Translations under genes and position numbers: made by a program | Notes under the pieces: generated by a model | What the model was told of the DNA's origin: nothing | The model's input: the letters and a program-made list of their open reading frames with translations, nothing else | Database searches by the model: none | From: Lutimonas vermicola | Lineage (GTDB): Bacteria > Bacteroidota > Bacteroidia > Flavobacteriales > Flavobacteriaceae | NCBI RefSeq assembly: GCF_038433205.1 | Contig: NZ_JBCDNA010000002.1 | Location: forward strand, 806,001-870,000 | Length of the DNA stretch: 64,000 nt | Reading direction: 5' to 3' | Shown: positions 8,837 to 17,935 of the stretch, in pieces | Layout of the letters: the number at the start of each line of letters is the position of its first letter | Numbering within the stretch: position 1 is the stretch's first letter

Positions 8837-9718
8837 TCAGTGGTCAACTTTATCACTTTTTTTAATATCCTGGTCATCTTTAGCGTGTATATAATGCTCG
8901 TTATAACTCAATAAAGGAATCCTGGTATGGAACTCCATTTTCCAGACAAGATCTTCATTAAACAATTTCTTGACGATTCCGTGGCGTTCTTTTTCGAGCA
9001 TGACCATCATGTCATAGTCATATTGGTTCTGGTACGTATTGACCCTTTCAAAAATAGTGTCAGACAGCAATAATTCAAATGAAATGTTTTTATATGAAAT
9101 GTTATCCTTAACCAGATCCTTAAACCATTCCATTTTTTCATGGCCTTTATATTCGCTCTCGGTGCTAACATGTATGATCCTGATCTCGGGTTTATAAGGC
9201 TTAACAAGTTCAATCAGTTGCTCAAGGGCTAGAAGGTCAACCTCTTGAAAGTCTGAAGCATAGAGCACCTTATTGAAATCTTTGTACTTGGAATTTTCAG
9301 GGATTGCCAAAACTGGTGCAGGAGATTCTTTCACCAGTGCCTTGGTCGTGCTACCCACGAAGATTTCCTTTAATTTGCTTTTTCCTTTGGTACCTGTAAC
9401 GACAAGGTCTGGCTTGTGTTCTTTAATCATCGAAAGAATACCTTTAACCGTAGAGTTGTTTTCAACCGCGATAAAAGCAGGTTGCATTCCAGACTCAAAT
9501 TGTTCAAAAAATTCCTGTAATTTGCTTTCATAGCTTTTAATGGCCGCAATTGCCATTTCAGCAGGATCAGTTATATAAGGATGCCCCCAGACAGGAGGAG
9601 TGTCAAATACGTGCAGCATGATCAAATCAGCATGATGCTTTTCTGCAATGTTTAAGGCAAAATCAAAAGCCTTTTCAGCATTCTTAGAAAAATCTGTCGC
9701 ATATAATATTTTTTTCAT
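8837..9718 (-). CDS. Universal stress protein with two UspA domains
   Basis: A 293-residue cytoplasmic protein with two tandem Usp folds, the usual form in Bacteroidota. Domain 1 (about 1-143) starts KKILYATDFS and keeps the ATP-binding signature GTKGKSKLKEIFVGSTT with the G-x9-G-S pattern. Domain 2 (about 150-270) starts KVLYASDFQ but lacks that signature, so probably only the first half binds nucleotide. Members help cells survive starvation, oxidative or redox stress. No partner gene is adjacent; the next gene on this strand lies beyond the hairpin cluster. Confidence 0.92.
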   Translation of the reverse strand: MKKILYATDFSKNAEKAFDFALNIAEKHHADLIMLHVFDTPPVWGHPYITDPAEMAIAAIKSYESKLQEFFEQFESGMQPAFIAVENNSTVKGILSMIKEHKPDLVVTGTKGKSKLKEIFVGSTTKALVKESPAPVLAIPENSKYKDFNKVLYASDFQEVDLLALEQLIELVKPYKPEIRIIHVSTESEYKGHEKMEWFKDLVKDNISYKNISFELLLSDTIFERVNTYQNQYDYDMMVMLEKERHGIVKKLFNEDLVWKMEFHTRIPLLSYNEHYIHAKDDQDIKKSDKVDH

Positions 9719-9951
9719 TTTGATGTCCTTTTAAATTACAGAATTAAAAATAGCAAAATAGGTACCTCTAAACATTGACCGCTGTCAATGATAAAATTGA
9801 TCCTGAGCATATAAATTCTTCCGGAACAAAACGCAGATATGTAAAAAACCTTGCTTTACCCTTACGAATGCTTCGTTGCGTTTTATCTGAATTTCAGGAT
9901 ATCAGGCATATTTTTGTATCTTTCAAAAATTAAACCAACCAACTTCCTGCC

Positions 9952-12078
9952 ATGCAAAACCATTCTATCCAAAAAGTATACGGACTATTATTATGCCTGA
10001 TTTTAATTTCCTCCTGTACCAAAAAAGATCAGCCGAAAATCTATGATGACGAGGCAATCGCCAATGAAGAGCAAATTTCAGATTGGCTTGCATACGGAAG
10101 AACCCATAATGAAAGAAGGTTCAGCCTTGCAGACGACATTAATATCGACAACGTTTCGACACTAAAAGTCGATTGGTTTATGGACTTGCCCAATGATGTG
10201 GGCCTGGTATCTACACCTTTAGTGGTTGACGGGGTGCTTTTCTTTACCGGGACGATGAATATAGTAAGGGCCGTTGATGCGGTGAACGGAACGCTACTTT
10301 GGGAATATGATCCTGAGGTAGGTAAAGCCGTGGCAGGAAAACGCAAAATTGGATGGAAACACAATCGTGGAATATCTTTTTACGAAGGAAAAATATTTGC
10401 TGCTACCTGGGATGGGAGACTGGTTGCCCTTGACGCTAAAACAGGAAAGGAATTATGGATGGTGAGAACCTTCGATATGGAACGGTCATTATACATTACG
10501 GGTGCGCCTAAGGCATTTAATGGCAAAGTCCTCATAGGAAATGGTGGCACAGAAAACGGGCCGACCAGAGGTTGGGTAACCGCTTATGATGCCAACACGG
10601 GTGAAGAAGCATGGAAGTTTTATATTGTTCCCGGGAACCCCGCTGACGGCTTTGAAAATGACGCGATGGAAATGGCCGCCAAAACTTGGACCGGCGAATG
10701 GTGGAAACATGGAGGTGGTGGCAATGCCTGGCACGGCTTTACCTATGATGCTGAACTGGATGTACTGTATATCGGGACAGGCAACGGTTCACCCTGGAAC
10801 AGGAAAATAAGAAGCCCTGAAGGGGGAGACAATCTGTTTCTGTGCTCCATTGTTGCCTTAAAGCCCGATACAGGGGAATATCTTTGGCATTACCAGACTA
10901 CACCCGGCGAAAGTTGGGACTACAACTCAAATATGGATATTGTTTTGGCCGATTTAGAAATAGATGGCAAGACGATTAAAGCGCTTATGCATGCGCCTAA
11001 AAATGGATTTTTTTACGTGATAAACAGGGAAACCGGGAAACTGGTTTCGGCAGAACCCTTTGTTGAAACGAGTTGGGCTTCGCACATTGATATGCAAACA
11101 GGAAGGCCTGTGGAAATTGAAGGGGCGAGATATGAGACAGCGCCTGCTCAGATTACGCCTAATGCCTGGGGTGCGCATAGCTGGCATGCCATGTCTTATA
11201 ATCCACAAACAGGCCTGGTGTACCTTCCCGTGATCCATCAAGGGGCGGTATACTCTGATAAAGGAATAGATCTCGATACCTGGAAATCGACAGAGTTTCA
11301 AGGTGGCATAGGCGTTTCTATGAGTAGCCCCGAAAAAGACCCCCGGGAATATCCGGGTTCTTTAATGGCCTGGGATCCTGTAAAGCAAAAAGCCGCTTGG
11401 ATCATTCCACAAATGAACATCCATAACGCGGGAACTTTGACCACGGCCGGTAATCTGGTATTCCAGGGAAGGCCGGATGGTAAATTACTGGCATATAATG
11501 CGAAATCGGGAGATATTTTATGGGAGTTTGATGCCGGCTTAGGAATAGCAGCGCCTCCGATCACATATAAAATAAATGGGCGGCAATACATCTCAATTTT
11601 AGTCGGCTGGGGCGGAGGATATGCCGGTCTTGGTGGAGAAAAAGCAGCAAAACTTGGCTGGGCCTACCGCGCTCAGATGAGAAGGTTATTGACCTTTTCA
11701 TTAGATGGAAATGCAACGATGCCTAAGTTGGCGCCACCCTATATACCCAAAGCCATTGACGATCCTGATTTTGTGATCGACGAGGCCTTGGCCGAGATTG
11801 GAGAATCAAAATTCGGTAACTGTACTGCCTGCCATGGACGAGGTGCCGTTAGTGCCGGTATGGCCCCTGACCTGAGGGCTTCTCCGATACCTTTTGACAA
11901 AGGAGCGTTCACCGGTGTTGTAAAAGACGGTACCAGGGTAGGTATGGGTATGCCGGCATTCCCAGATATCACGGATGAACAATTGGATGGCCTGAGAAAC
12001 TATATTCGATTGGTGGCTCGAAATTCTTTGGAAGAGGCCAAACCTTTGGGTAAAGCAGAACAGACGACGGGGCATTAA
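9952..12078 (+). CDS. PQQ-dependent quinohaemoprotein alcohol dehydrogenase-like lipoprotein
   Basis: A 708-residue protein with a lipoprotein signal (LLLCLILISSC, Cys22). An eight-bladed PQQ propeller follows (W-motifs GTLLWEYDPEVG, GKELWMVRTF, GEEAWKFYIV, GDILWEFDAG). A C-terminal cytochrome c domain has CTACHG (624-629) and a likely axial Met in VGMGMPAF. This is the layout of type II quinohaemoprotein alcohol dehydrogenases, which oxidise alcohols or aldehydes in the periplasm. The catalytic Asp is likely Asp323 (ESWDYNS); Asn325 two residues on is not the extra Asp of lanthanide XoxF enzymes, so calcium is expected. The vicinal Cys-Cys near PQQ is absent: the aligned place reads KIGWKHNRG (132-140). 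It converges on the carrier gene with a 36-base gap. Confidence 0.92.
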   Translation: MQNHSIQKVYGLLLCLILISSCTKKDQPKIYDDEAIANEEQISDWLAYGRTHNERRFSLADDINIDNVSTLKVDWFMDLPNDVGLVSTPLVVDGVLFFTGTMNIVRAVDAVNGTLLWEYDPEVGKAVAGKRKIGWKHNRGISFYEGKIFAATWDGRLVALDAKTGKELWMVRTFDMERSLYITGAPKAFNGKVLIGNGGTENGPTRGWVTAYDANTGEEAWKFYIVPGNPADGFENDAMEMAAKTWTGEWWKHGGGGNAWHGFTYDAELDVLYIGTGNGSPWNRKIRSPEGGDNLFLCSIVALKPDTGEYLWHYQTTPGESWDYNSNMDIVLADLEIDGKTIKALMHAPKNGFFYVINRETGKLVSAEPFVETSWASHIDMQTGRPVEIEGARYETAPAQITPNAWGAHSWHAMSYNPQTGLVYLPVIHQGAVYSDKGIDLDTWKSTEFQGGIGVSMSSPEKDPREYPGSLMAWDPVKQKAAWIIPQMNIHNAGTLTTAGNLVFQGRPDGKLLAYNAKSGDILWEFDAGLGIAAPPITYKINGRQYISILVGWGGGYAGLGGEKAAKLGWAYRAQMRRLLTFSLDGNATMPKLAPPYIPKAIDDPDFVIDEALAEIGESKFGNCTACHGRGAVSAGMAPDLRASPIPFDKGAFTGVVKDGTRVGMGMPAFPDITDEQLDGLRNYIRLVARNSLEEAKPLGKAEQTTGH

Positions 12079-12114
12079 TTGTGATTGATTTTAAATGATC
12101 AAAATCCCGGGGTT

Positions 12115-13545
12115 TCAATACCCCATCCAAATGGCCAAAAAAATAGTCAGAAAGGCAATGACCATCAGGATCAAAAATAGCGGCAACACAAAACGAAACC
12201 ATTTTTCAAAAGGAACTGCCGCCAATCCTAACATGGCCATTAACACCCCGTTGGTAGGAATAACGATATTTGAAATACCATCTCCCAGTACAAAAGCCAG
12301 TACACCCGTTTGTCGGGAAATTCCCAAAAGATCAGACAGCGGTGTCAACAAAGGCATGGAGACCAGTGCCTGGCCAGAGGCAGATGGAATAAAAAAGTTT
12401 AAGGTCGATTGGAAAACAAGCATGCCTTCTCCGGCTACAAATTTTGGAAGCTGGATTAAATTATTTGAAGCTGAGGCTAAAATAGTATCAATGATATAGC
12501 CTTCCTGCATTACGACAGATATGCCGCGGGCAACCCCAACAACAAGCGCCGGGACGATCATTGTCGCCAGACCATTCACAAAAGCCCTCATCGCAGCATC
12601 ACCCGACAGGCCACTGATCAGAATGACCAAAATCCCTATGCCAATAAAACCTCCGGTCATTTCGATCAGGCCCCAGCCAATAGTCTGTACCGATATCATA
12701 ATCATGGCATAACCGACCACCAGAACTGTTAAGATCATTAAATGCTTAAAAGTGAAATTCTGTTTTTCGATGCTGCCAATTCCTTCAATATCATCAGAAT
12801 AGTCTGGCATCAAGGAATTGATTTTATTTTGTTTTACCCTTTTTCCATACCTCATCATGTAAGCAAAACCAATAACCAAAAACACGAAGAAAAGGACTAT
12901 CCTCAATCCCATTCCACTGCCCAAAGGCAACTCTGCAATTTGCTGGGCAATGGTTACGTTAAACGGATTTGTAATTGCCGCGGTCCAACCTATAAACATA
13001 GGTAAGGCGATCAAAGCAAAACCAAACATTCGATCATAACCAAATTCTTTCGTGAGTAATATAAAAATAGGAATCAGGGGGATTAATTCAGAGGCTATGC
13101 CCATAAAGGAACTTGCCAAGGAAACGGTCAGGTAGATCAAAAAGAAAAGCGTGGTTGGAGCATGCCGGAACTTTTGAATTAAGAAAAATAGCACGGCGTT
13201 GATGGTTCCGGTATGCATGATTACATTAAAAATGGCACCTGCTATAAAAACAAAAAATATCAAAGCGGCTGACTGTTGCATACCTTTTGGAATAGCCGTT
13301 AATAAGCCTATTAGCGAAATCGGCGAAGCTTTTCCTGCTACCTTTTCGTTTATAAAAAACCCTTTTACGGAAAAATGCTTGGGCAGTTCTTTATAGCTTC
13401 CCGGCACGACGACACTTTGTTCAATTTTACCGTACTTTCTGGTTGTGCGTTCAAAAGATCCGGAAGGTACGATATAGGTAAGCATAGCACAAAACAGAAT
13501 AATGATAGAGAGAAAGATAAAGACATGTGGAATCTTAAATTTCAT
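12115..13545 (-). CDS. YfcC/DcuC-family membrane carrier
   Basis: A 476-residue integral membrane protein with about 11-12 hydrophobic segments, starting MKFKIPHVFIFLSIII. The C-terminal block FFIPSASGQALVSMPLLTPLSD...GDGISNIVIPTNG and the middle PMFIGWTAAITNPFNVTIAQ are hallmarks of the YfcC group of the C4-dicarboxylate DcuC family. These are secondary carriers for amino acids, peptides or short organic acids; the substrate is not certain. It is convergent with the PQQ dehydrogenase, so co-regulation is not implied. No frameshift or missing segment was seen. Confidence 0.88.
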   Translation of the reverse strand: MKFKIPHVFIFLSIIILFCAMLTYIVPSGSFERTTRKYGKIEQSVVVPGSYKELPKHFSVKGFFINEKVAGKASPISLIGLLTAIPKGMQQSAALIFFVFIAGAIFNVIMHTGTINAVLFFLIQKFRHAPTTLFFLIYLTVSLASSFMGIASELIPLIPIFILLTKEFGYDRMFGFALIALPMFIGWTAAITNPFNVTIAQQIAELPLGSGMGLRIVLFFVFLVIGFAYMMRYGKRVKQNKINSLMPDYSDDIEGIGSIEKQNFTFKHLMILTVLVVGYAMIMISVQTIGWGLIEMTGGFIGIGILVILISGLSGDAAMRAFVNGLATMIVPALVVGVARGISVVMQEGYIIDTILASASNNLIQLPKFVAGEGMLVFQSTLNFFIPSASGQALVSMPLLTPLSDLLGISRQTGVLAFVLGDGISNIVIPTNGVLMAMLGLAAVPFEKWFRFVLPLFLILMVIAFLTIFLAIWMGY

Positions 13546-13671
13546 ATAAAAGGTTGTTAGTTGTACTTATTTTTGAAAACAAAACGATTTTTAACTGCAT
13601 GTTGTCGACTAAGATAACAAAATTGAGCATCTAATGCCGTCTTAAAGATTTTGAAGTATGGACATAGTAAC

Positions 13672-13790
13672 TTCGCTGAATCCCTGCCTGCCGGCAGGCA
13701 GGTTCGATTTCTCACATGGAGGCATTGAGGCATTGAGGCATATTCAAAAATGAATATCGAATGTCGAACAGGGAATTTTGAATATCTAAG
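13672..13790. repeat. Mosaic intergenic repeat with palindrome and GAGGCATT run
   Basis: Contains CTTCGCTGAATCC, the CTGCCTGCCGGCAGGCAG palindrome (about 13683-13703), GGTTCGATTTC, GAGGCATTGAGGCATT and AATATCGAATGTCGAAC. The same parts in the same order occur at 6635-6728 and 22200-22268. It lies between divergent genes (carrier and propeller lipoprotein); the 13546-13969 gap holds no gene. Confidence 0.78.
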
Positions 13791-13969
13791 TAAGTTTTAA
13801 TATACCCTCATCAGGGTATGTATTGTATTTCAGGGATTTAAGGTTAAATCCGTTGGATAAGTTTATCTGCATTTTCGGACACTATTTACCTCCTTTCGTC
13901 CTGAGTTCCAATTATTTTTCTTGAAATAGACTTAACTTCATCAGGATGAACAACTAAAACCTTTTTATT

Positions 13970-15742
13970 ATGAAAACAATTGAAAAACGATCGGTATGGT
14001 CGGTCCTTAAGCTCGCCTTTCTGGCGGTGCTTTTGGTTACGGCATCCTGCAGCCAGGAAATGGCTGAGCTTGAAGCAAACCAGGAGGGAGTGCAGGCCAA
14101 AAACTCAAAGGCTGTATTGAAAACATTAGCCAAAGGCGCTAAAATTCATGGAACCAACGGAATTTACTTTGGCCCTGATGACAATTTGTATATTGCAAGT
14201 TTTTACGGCCAGGAAATTGTTGTGATGGACAAGGAGAGTGGTAAGATCATCAACCGGTTTGGAGTAGGTGAAGGTGTATTAGGTCCGGATGACCTTGTGT
14301 TTCATCCTGACGGTAAGTCATTTTTCTTTACCGATATAGTCACCGGATATGTGGGGGAAATGAATTTGAAGGGAGAAATATTGCAATATGCTGAGTTCAA
14401 GGCAGGAAATAATCCAATTACCTTTTTGGAAGATGAAAATGATCCCGAAAACCCGCGGCTGTTTGTGGCGCTCGATTTTCAGGGTGAGGGACTCTATGAG
14501 CTTGATCCAGAAGATCTTAGCATATATCGAGCTATAATAGAACCCAGCGGTTCAAATCCCTTCCCACTTGGCTTTTTCAACGCCTTTGACTTTGGCCCCG
14601 ACGGGCGCTTATATGGGCCTTCATTTCTTTTTGGCAAGATTATTAGCGTTGATGTTGGTGAATGGGGTGACCCTCCAGCCGATCCTAGTACTTTAATAGA
14701 GGAAGTGGTAGGTGGATTCGACTTTGCCGTAGCTGCAAAGTTCGGGCCTGACGGATTGCTTACCGTACTGGATCAAAACGGTAAGGTTTATAAGGTAGAT
14801 ATTGTAAATAAAACAAAAACATTGTTTACAACGCTTCAGCCCGGGCTTGATAACCTGGCTTTTGATAAGGATGGCACCCTTTATGTCTCCAATGCAGATT
14901 TTGGCTGGATTGTGGAAATACTGCCTAGCAGACAGGCACGTACCATCAGCACGGGTGGTATGATAGGACCAATGGGTGTGGCAGTCTTGCAGGGAGCGAA
15001 CAATAAGGATGACGTATTTGTGGGCGACTTGTTTAGAATGTATAATTTTAACGGTCATACAGGCAATGAGAAAGAAGTTTATAAAGGTTATTTAGTACCT
15101 GAAACTGATAAACTCACCATGCCTTTCTCGGTCCAGGCAGATACAGATGGAGAAAACCTTATCGTCACTTCCTGGTTCAGCGAATTAGTTCAAGTATGGA
15201 ACCCTGAAAGTGAGTTAGTCACTGAGGAATACCCCATGGTGTATCCAATTGATGCGGTTAGGGTCAATGGGGAAATCGCAGTTTCAGATCTCGGGCTTGG
15301 TGGCGTGGTCTGGGCAAGTAATCAAGATCCTATACTTCCTATAGATGACGCAACTGTATTCGCGCCTGGCGGATTGGCAACTGATGGCGTAACTTTATGG
15401 GTAGCTGACTGGGGCTCAGGCATTGTATGGGAAGTTAATTTTAATGGCAGTCCACCTTTTCCAGTTGCAAACAATCTCAAATCACCGGAAGGGTTGGCCT
15501 TTGAAAAAGAAGGCAGTTTGGTGGTAGTTGAAACGGGTGAATCTCGTTTGTCCCGGATAGATTTGAACAAAGATGCAGGGGAAAACGTAACCATTATTGC
15601 GGAAAATCTCGAACTCAGCGCTCCCGCTCTTCCTGGAGGGTTGCCAACCTGGTGGTTTGACGGAGTGGCCGTTGGCCCATCCGGTGATATCTATGTTACG
15701 GGAGGCGGAGCAAATGCTCTTTACCGCGTATCTCCAAAATAA
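13970..15742 (+). CDS. NHL/SMP-30-type beta-propeller lipoprotein
   Basis: A 590-residue protein with a lipoprotein signal (LAFLAVLLVTASC, Cys27). The rest consists of repeated blades with the pattern PDG-LY-A: FGPDDNLYIASF, FGPDGRLYGPSF, FDKDGTLYVSN, EKEGSLVVVETG, GPSGDIYVTGG. This fits NHL or SMP-30/gluconolactonase-like propellers, long enough for two six-bladed domains. Such proteins bind ligands at the surface or act as lactonases; no catalytic set could be assigned. It is a single gene with a good terminator 50 bases after the stop. Confidence 0.78.
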   Translation: MKTIEKRSVWSVLKLAFLAVLLVTASCSQEMAELEANQEGVQAKNSKAVLKTLAKGAKIHGTNGIYFGPDDNLYIASFYGQEIVVMDKESGKIINRFGVGEGVLGPDDLVFHPDGKSFFFTDIVTGYVGEMNLKGEILQYAEFKAGNNPITFLEDENDPENPRLFVALDFQGEGLYELDPEDLSIYRAIIEPSGSNPFPLGFFNAFDFGPDGRLYGPSFLFGKIISVDVGEWGDPPADPSTLIEEVVGGFDFAVAAKFGPDGLLTVLDQNGKVYKVDIVNKTKTLFTTLQPGLDNLAFDKDGTLYVSNADFGWIVEILPSRQARTISTGGMIGPMGVAVLQGANNKDDVFVGDLFRMYNFNGHTGNEKEVYKGYLVPETDKLTMPFSVQADTDGENLIVTSWFSELVQVWNPESELVTEEYPMVYPIDAVRVNGEIAVSDLGLGGVVWASNQDPILPIDDATVFAPGGLATDGVTLWVADWGSGIVWEVNFNGSPPFPVANNLKSPEGLAFEKEGSLVVVETGESRLSRIDLNKDAGENVTIIAENLELSAPALPGGLPTWWFDGVAVGPSGDIYVTGGGANALYRVSPK

Positions 15743-15793
15743 AATTGATTTAACAGAAGGATACGGCCCTGAAAGTTGGGGAGTAATTCTTCT

Positions 15794-15838
15794 AAAAAAA
15801 AAAAGGTTTCAGCATGATAAATGCCGGAACCTTTTTTA
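15794..15838. terminator. Bidirectional rho-independent terminator
   Basis: AAAAAAGGTTTC pairs with GGAACCTTTTTT around an inner AGCAT/ATGCC stem and a short loop. A-tract and T-tract flank the hairpin, so it can stop transcription of the propeller gene (plus) and of the convergent hydrolase (minus). Confidence 0.85.
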
Positions 15839-15874
15839 TTTATTAATGTCTTTTATTAAAAGAATCGGCTTCGT

Positions 15875-16924
15875 CTATTTAAACTCTCCGGCGTCGACAT
15901 CTTTTATAAATTTGATCAATCCGCTGAAATATGTTTCAGGGTCGTCAAACTGAGAAAGATGGCTTCCGTTTGTAGTGACACTTCTTCCGTTTTGAACCTC
16001 TGAAGCCATCCACTCCATGTATGTTGGGTCCATCGTGTCGTATTTAGCCCCAAGCATTAAGGTAGGGACCTTAATTTCACTGAGCCTGCCGGATACATCC
16101 CAATCTTTCAGGGTAGCATTGCCCGTCATCCCGAATTCACTATGACCCTGCATATATACATAAATGTTTGGATTCAGATGCTCAAAAAGCAAGTTTACCG
16201 ATTTAGGCCATTTTTCCAAAGGCATTCTCAAAATATGTTCTGTATAATAATGATTCATCAAGAGCTCGCTATATCTCGGATTGTCAAAATCATGGTTCGC
16301 CTCCATGTCCATAATTTCTTTTAATACATCGGGATCCATTTGAGGGCCCAGGACCTCATTGGCATATTTGGTATAGGACGGTGCGCTTGCCACCATATTT
16401 GAAACGATCAGCCCTTTTAGATTTTCCTGATATTTTAATGCGTATTCCATAGCGAGAATCCCTCCCCAGGATTGTCCGAGCAGGTAAAAATTGTCTTTGT
16501 TGAGCTGTAAGGCCTTACGGACCTGCTCCACCTCTTCCACAAAATGTTCGGTGGTCCATAGCGTCGAATCGTTGGGTTTATCGCTGTAATAAGAATCGAG
16601 CTGATCGTAGTAAATGTATTCGATTTCCTCTTTGGGCAGAAAGCCGTCAAAATTGCCAAATTCCTCATGGGTCCCGCCAGGGCCGCCATGAAGCAGCAGT
16701 ACCCGTATTTTAGGGTTGTTGCCCATGCGCTTTGTATAGACATTAAAAGTGCCTATTGCTGTTTCGACCGGAATCATTTTAATGCCTCCTGTAATCTGGT
16801 CATCGCTGCCGGAATAATCTAAATAACTGCTCTTTTCAGGGCTTGTTAGGTTTTCTTTCTGATTATTTGTGCAACTTATCATTAGGAGCAGCATAATCAG
16901 GACAGGTGCTGTTAGATGTTTCAT
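15875..16924 (-). CDS. Proline iminopeptidase-like alpha/beta hydrolase lipoprotein
   Basis: A 349-residue protein with a lipoprotein signal (APVLIMLLLMISC, Cys18). The hydrolase core is complete: oxyanion loop LLLHGGPGGTHEEF, nucleophile elbow LLGQSWGGILAMEY, acid in LGAKYDTMDP and late His in TNGSHLSQFDDP. HGGPG with GQSWGG is the signature of prolyl iminopeptidases (S33) and close relatives that release N-terminal Pro or other residues. As an envelope-anchored member it may act on imported or external peptides. It shares the terminator region with the convergent propeller gene. Confidence 0.87.
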   Translation of the reverse strand: MKHLTAPVLIMLLLMISCTNNQKENLTSPEKSSYLDYSGSDDQITGGIKMIPVETAIGTFNVYTKRMGNNPKIRVLLLHGGPGGTHEEFGNFDGFLPKEEIEYIYYDQLDSYYSDKPNDSTLWTTEHFVEEVEQVRKALQLNKDNFYLLGQSWGGILAMEYALKYQENLKGLIVSNMVASAPSYTKYANEVLGPQMDPDVLKEIMDMEANHDFDNPRYSELLMNHYYTEHILRMPLEKWPKSVNLLFEHLNPNIYVYMQGHSEFGMTGNATLKDWDVSGRLSEIKVPTLMLGAKYDTMDPTYMEWMASEVQNGRSVTTNGSHLSQFDDPETYFSGLIKFIKDVDAGEFK

Positions 16925-17044
16925 GATTTCTAAATAAATTAATTAAAAAAGTTTAATGAACCAAAATGGATGGTTCGTGACATCTAAGATAATACTAATT
17001 CATTTTATATTGGCCATAAAGAAGGTGCCTTACAGGCGTTCCTT

Positions 17045-17839
17045 TCATTTCCCTAATTTCAGAATTCTCAATGCCCCCTGGATTACCAAAATAAAAACGA
17101 TAGTCCCAATGATCAAATCGGGTTTTCCAGAGTCAAGCCAGTTCACCAAAACCCCTGCCGTTATGACTCCTAAGTTGATAATCACATCATTTGAAGTAAA
17201 AATCATACTTGCTTTCATATGTGCTTCTTCCTTGCTTTTAGATTTTTGCATCAAATACAAACATACACCGTTTGCCAAAAGGGCAAAAATTGATACGATG
17301 ATCATCGTCGTAAAATCAGGTAGCTTTTCATGCCCAAAGAAGCGCCTTAAAATCTCTATAAACCCTATAATCGCCAATGTGATTTGAAAATATCCTGCAA
17401 GTTTTGCAATTCTTTTCTTTCGGGTTAAGGTTCCTCCCACAGCAAACAAGCTCATCCCATAAACAAAACTGTCGGCAAGCATATCCAGGCTATCTGCAAC
17501 AAGGCCCATTGATTTTGAAATCAAGCCTGTGGTCATTTCGATAATGAAAAATGCAAAATTGATTCCGAGAACTGTCCAAAGCAGCTTTTTCTGGTCATTA
17601 TTTACAGCAAAATCTTTTTGGTCAGTTTCTTCGGTTGAGATTCTTTTTCCTCCCAAGTTTAATTCTCTAACTGATTTCTCAATTTGATCTGTTTGCCCCT
17701 TATGGAAAACAATCAATTTTCTGTTGGGAATATCAAAATCCAGTTTTTTAATACCCGAAATTCCGTCCAGTTTCATACGGATTAAGTTTTCCTCCGAAGG
17801 ACAGTCCATTTTTGTAATTTCAAATATTGTTTTATCCAT
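17045..17839 (-). CDS. Cation diffusion facilitator-like transporter with N-terminal HMA-like domain
   Basis: Residues 1-75 resemble a heavy-metal-associated fold (FEITKMDCPSEENLIRMKLD...ISGIKKLDFDI), but the metal motif is Cys13-Pro-Ser-Glu16 instead of CxxC. From residue 85 five or six membrane segments follow with the CDF signature GLISKSMGLVADSLDMLADS; Asp119 and Asp123 form the DxxxD of helix II. In helix V only Asp218 is clear (FTSNDVIINLG); the usual His or Asp four residues before is Phe. The C-terminal cytoplasmic domain of classical CDFs is absent. Zn, Fe or Co efflux is a reasonable guess. Confidence 0.82.
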   Translation of the reverse strand: MDKTIFEITKMDCPSEENLIRMKLDGISGIKKLDFDIPNRKLIVFHKGQTDQIEKSVRELNLGGKRISTEETDQKDFAVNNDQKKLLWTVLGINFAFFIIEMTTGLISKSMGLVADSLDMLADSFVYGMSLFAVGGTLTRKKRIAKLAGYFQITLAIIGFIEILRRFFGHEKLPDFTTMIIVSIFALLANGVCLYLMQKSKSKEEAHMKASMIFTSNDVIINLGVITAGVLVNWLDSGKPDLIIGTIVFILVIQGALRILKLGK

Positions 17840-17935
17840 TCAGTTTATATATTATTTGTAGCAACTACCATAATCACGTGGGCCTTGAGATTCAAATTCA
17901 ATATTTTTAAATAAAAAGTTCATGATTCGCAGATT

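Noticed and set aside
12095..12499. 134-residue plus-strand ORF opposite the YfcC carrier
   Set aside because: No motif and fully inside a recognised membrane carrier gene.
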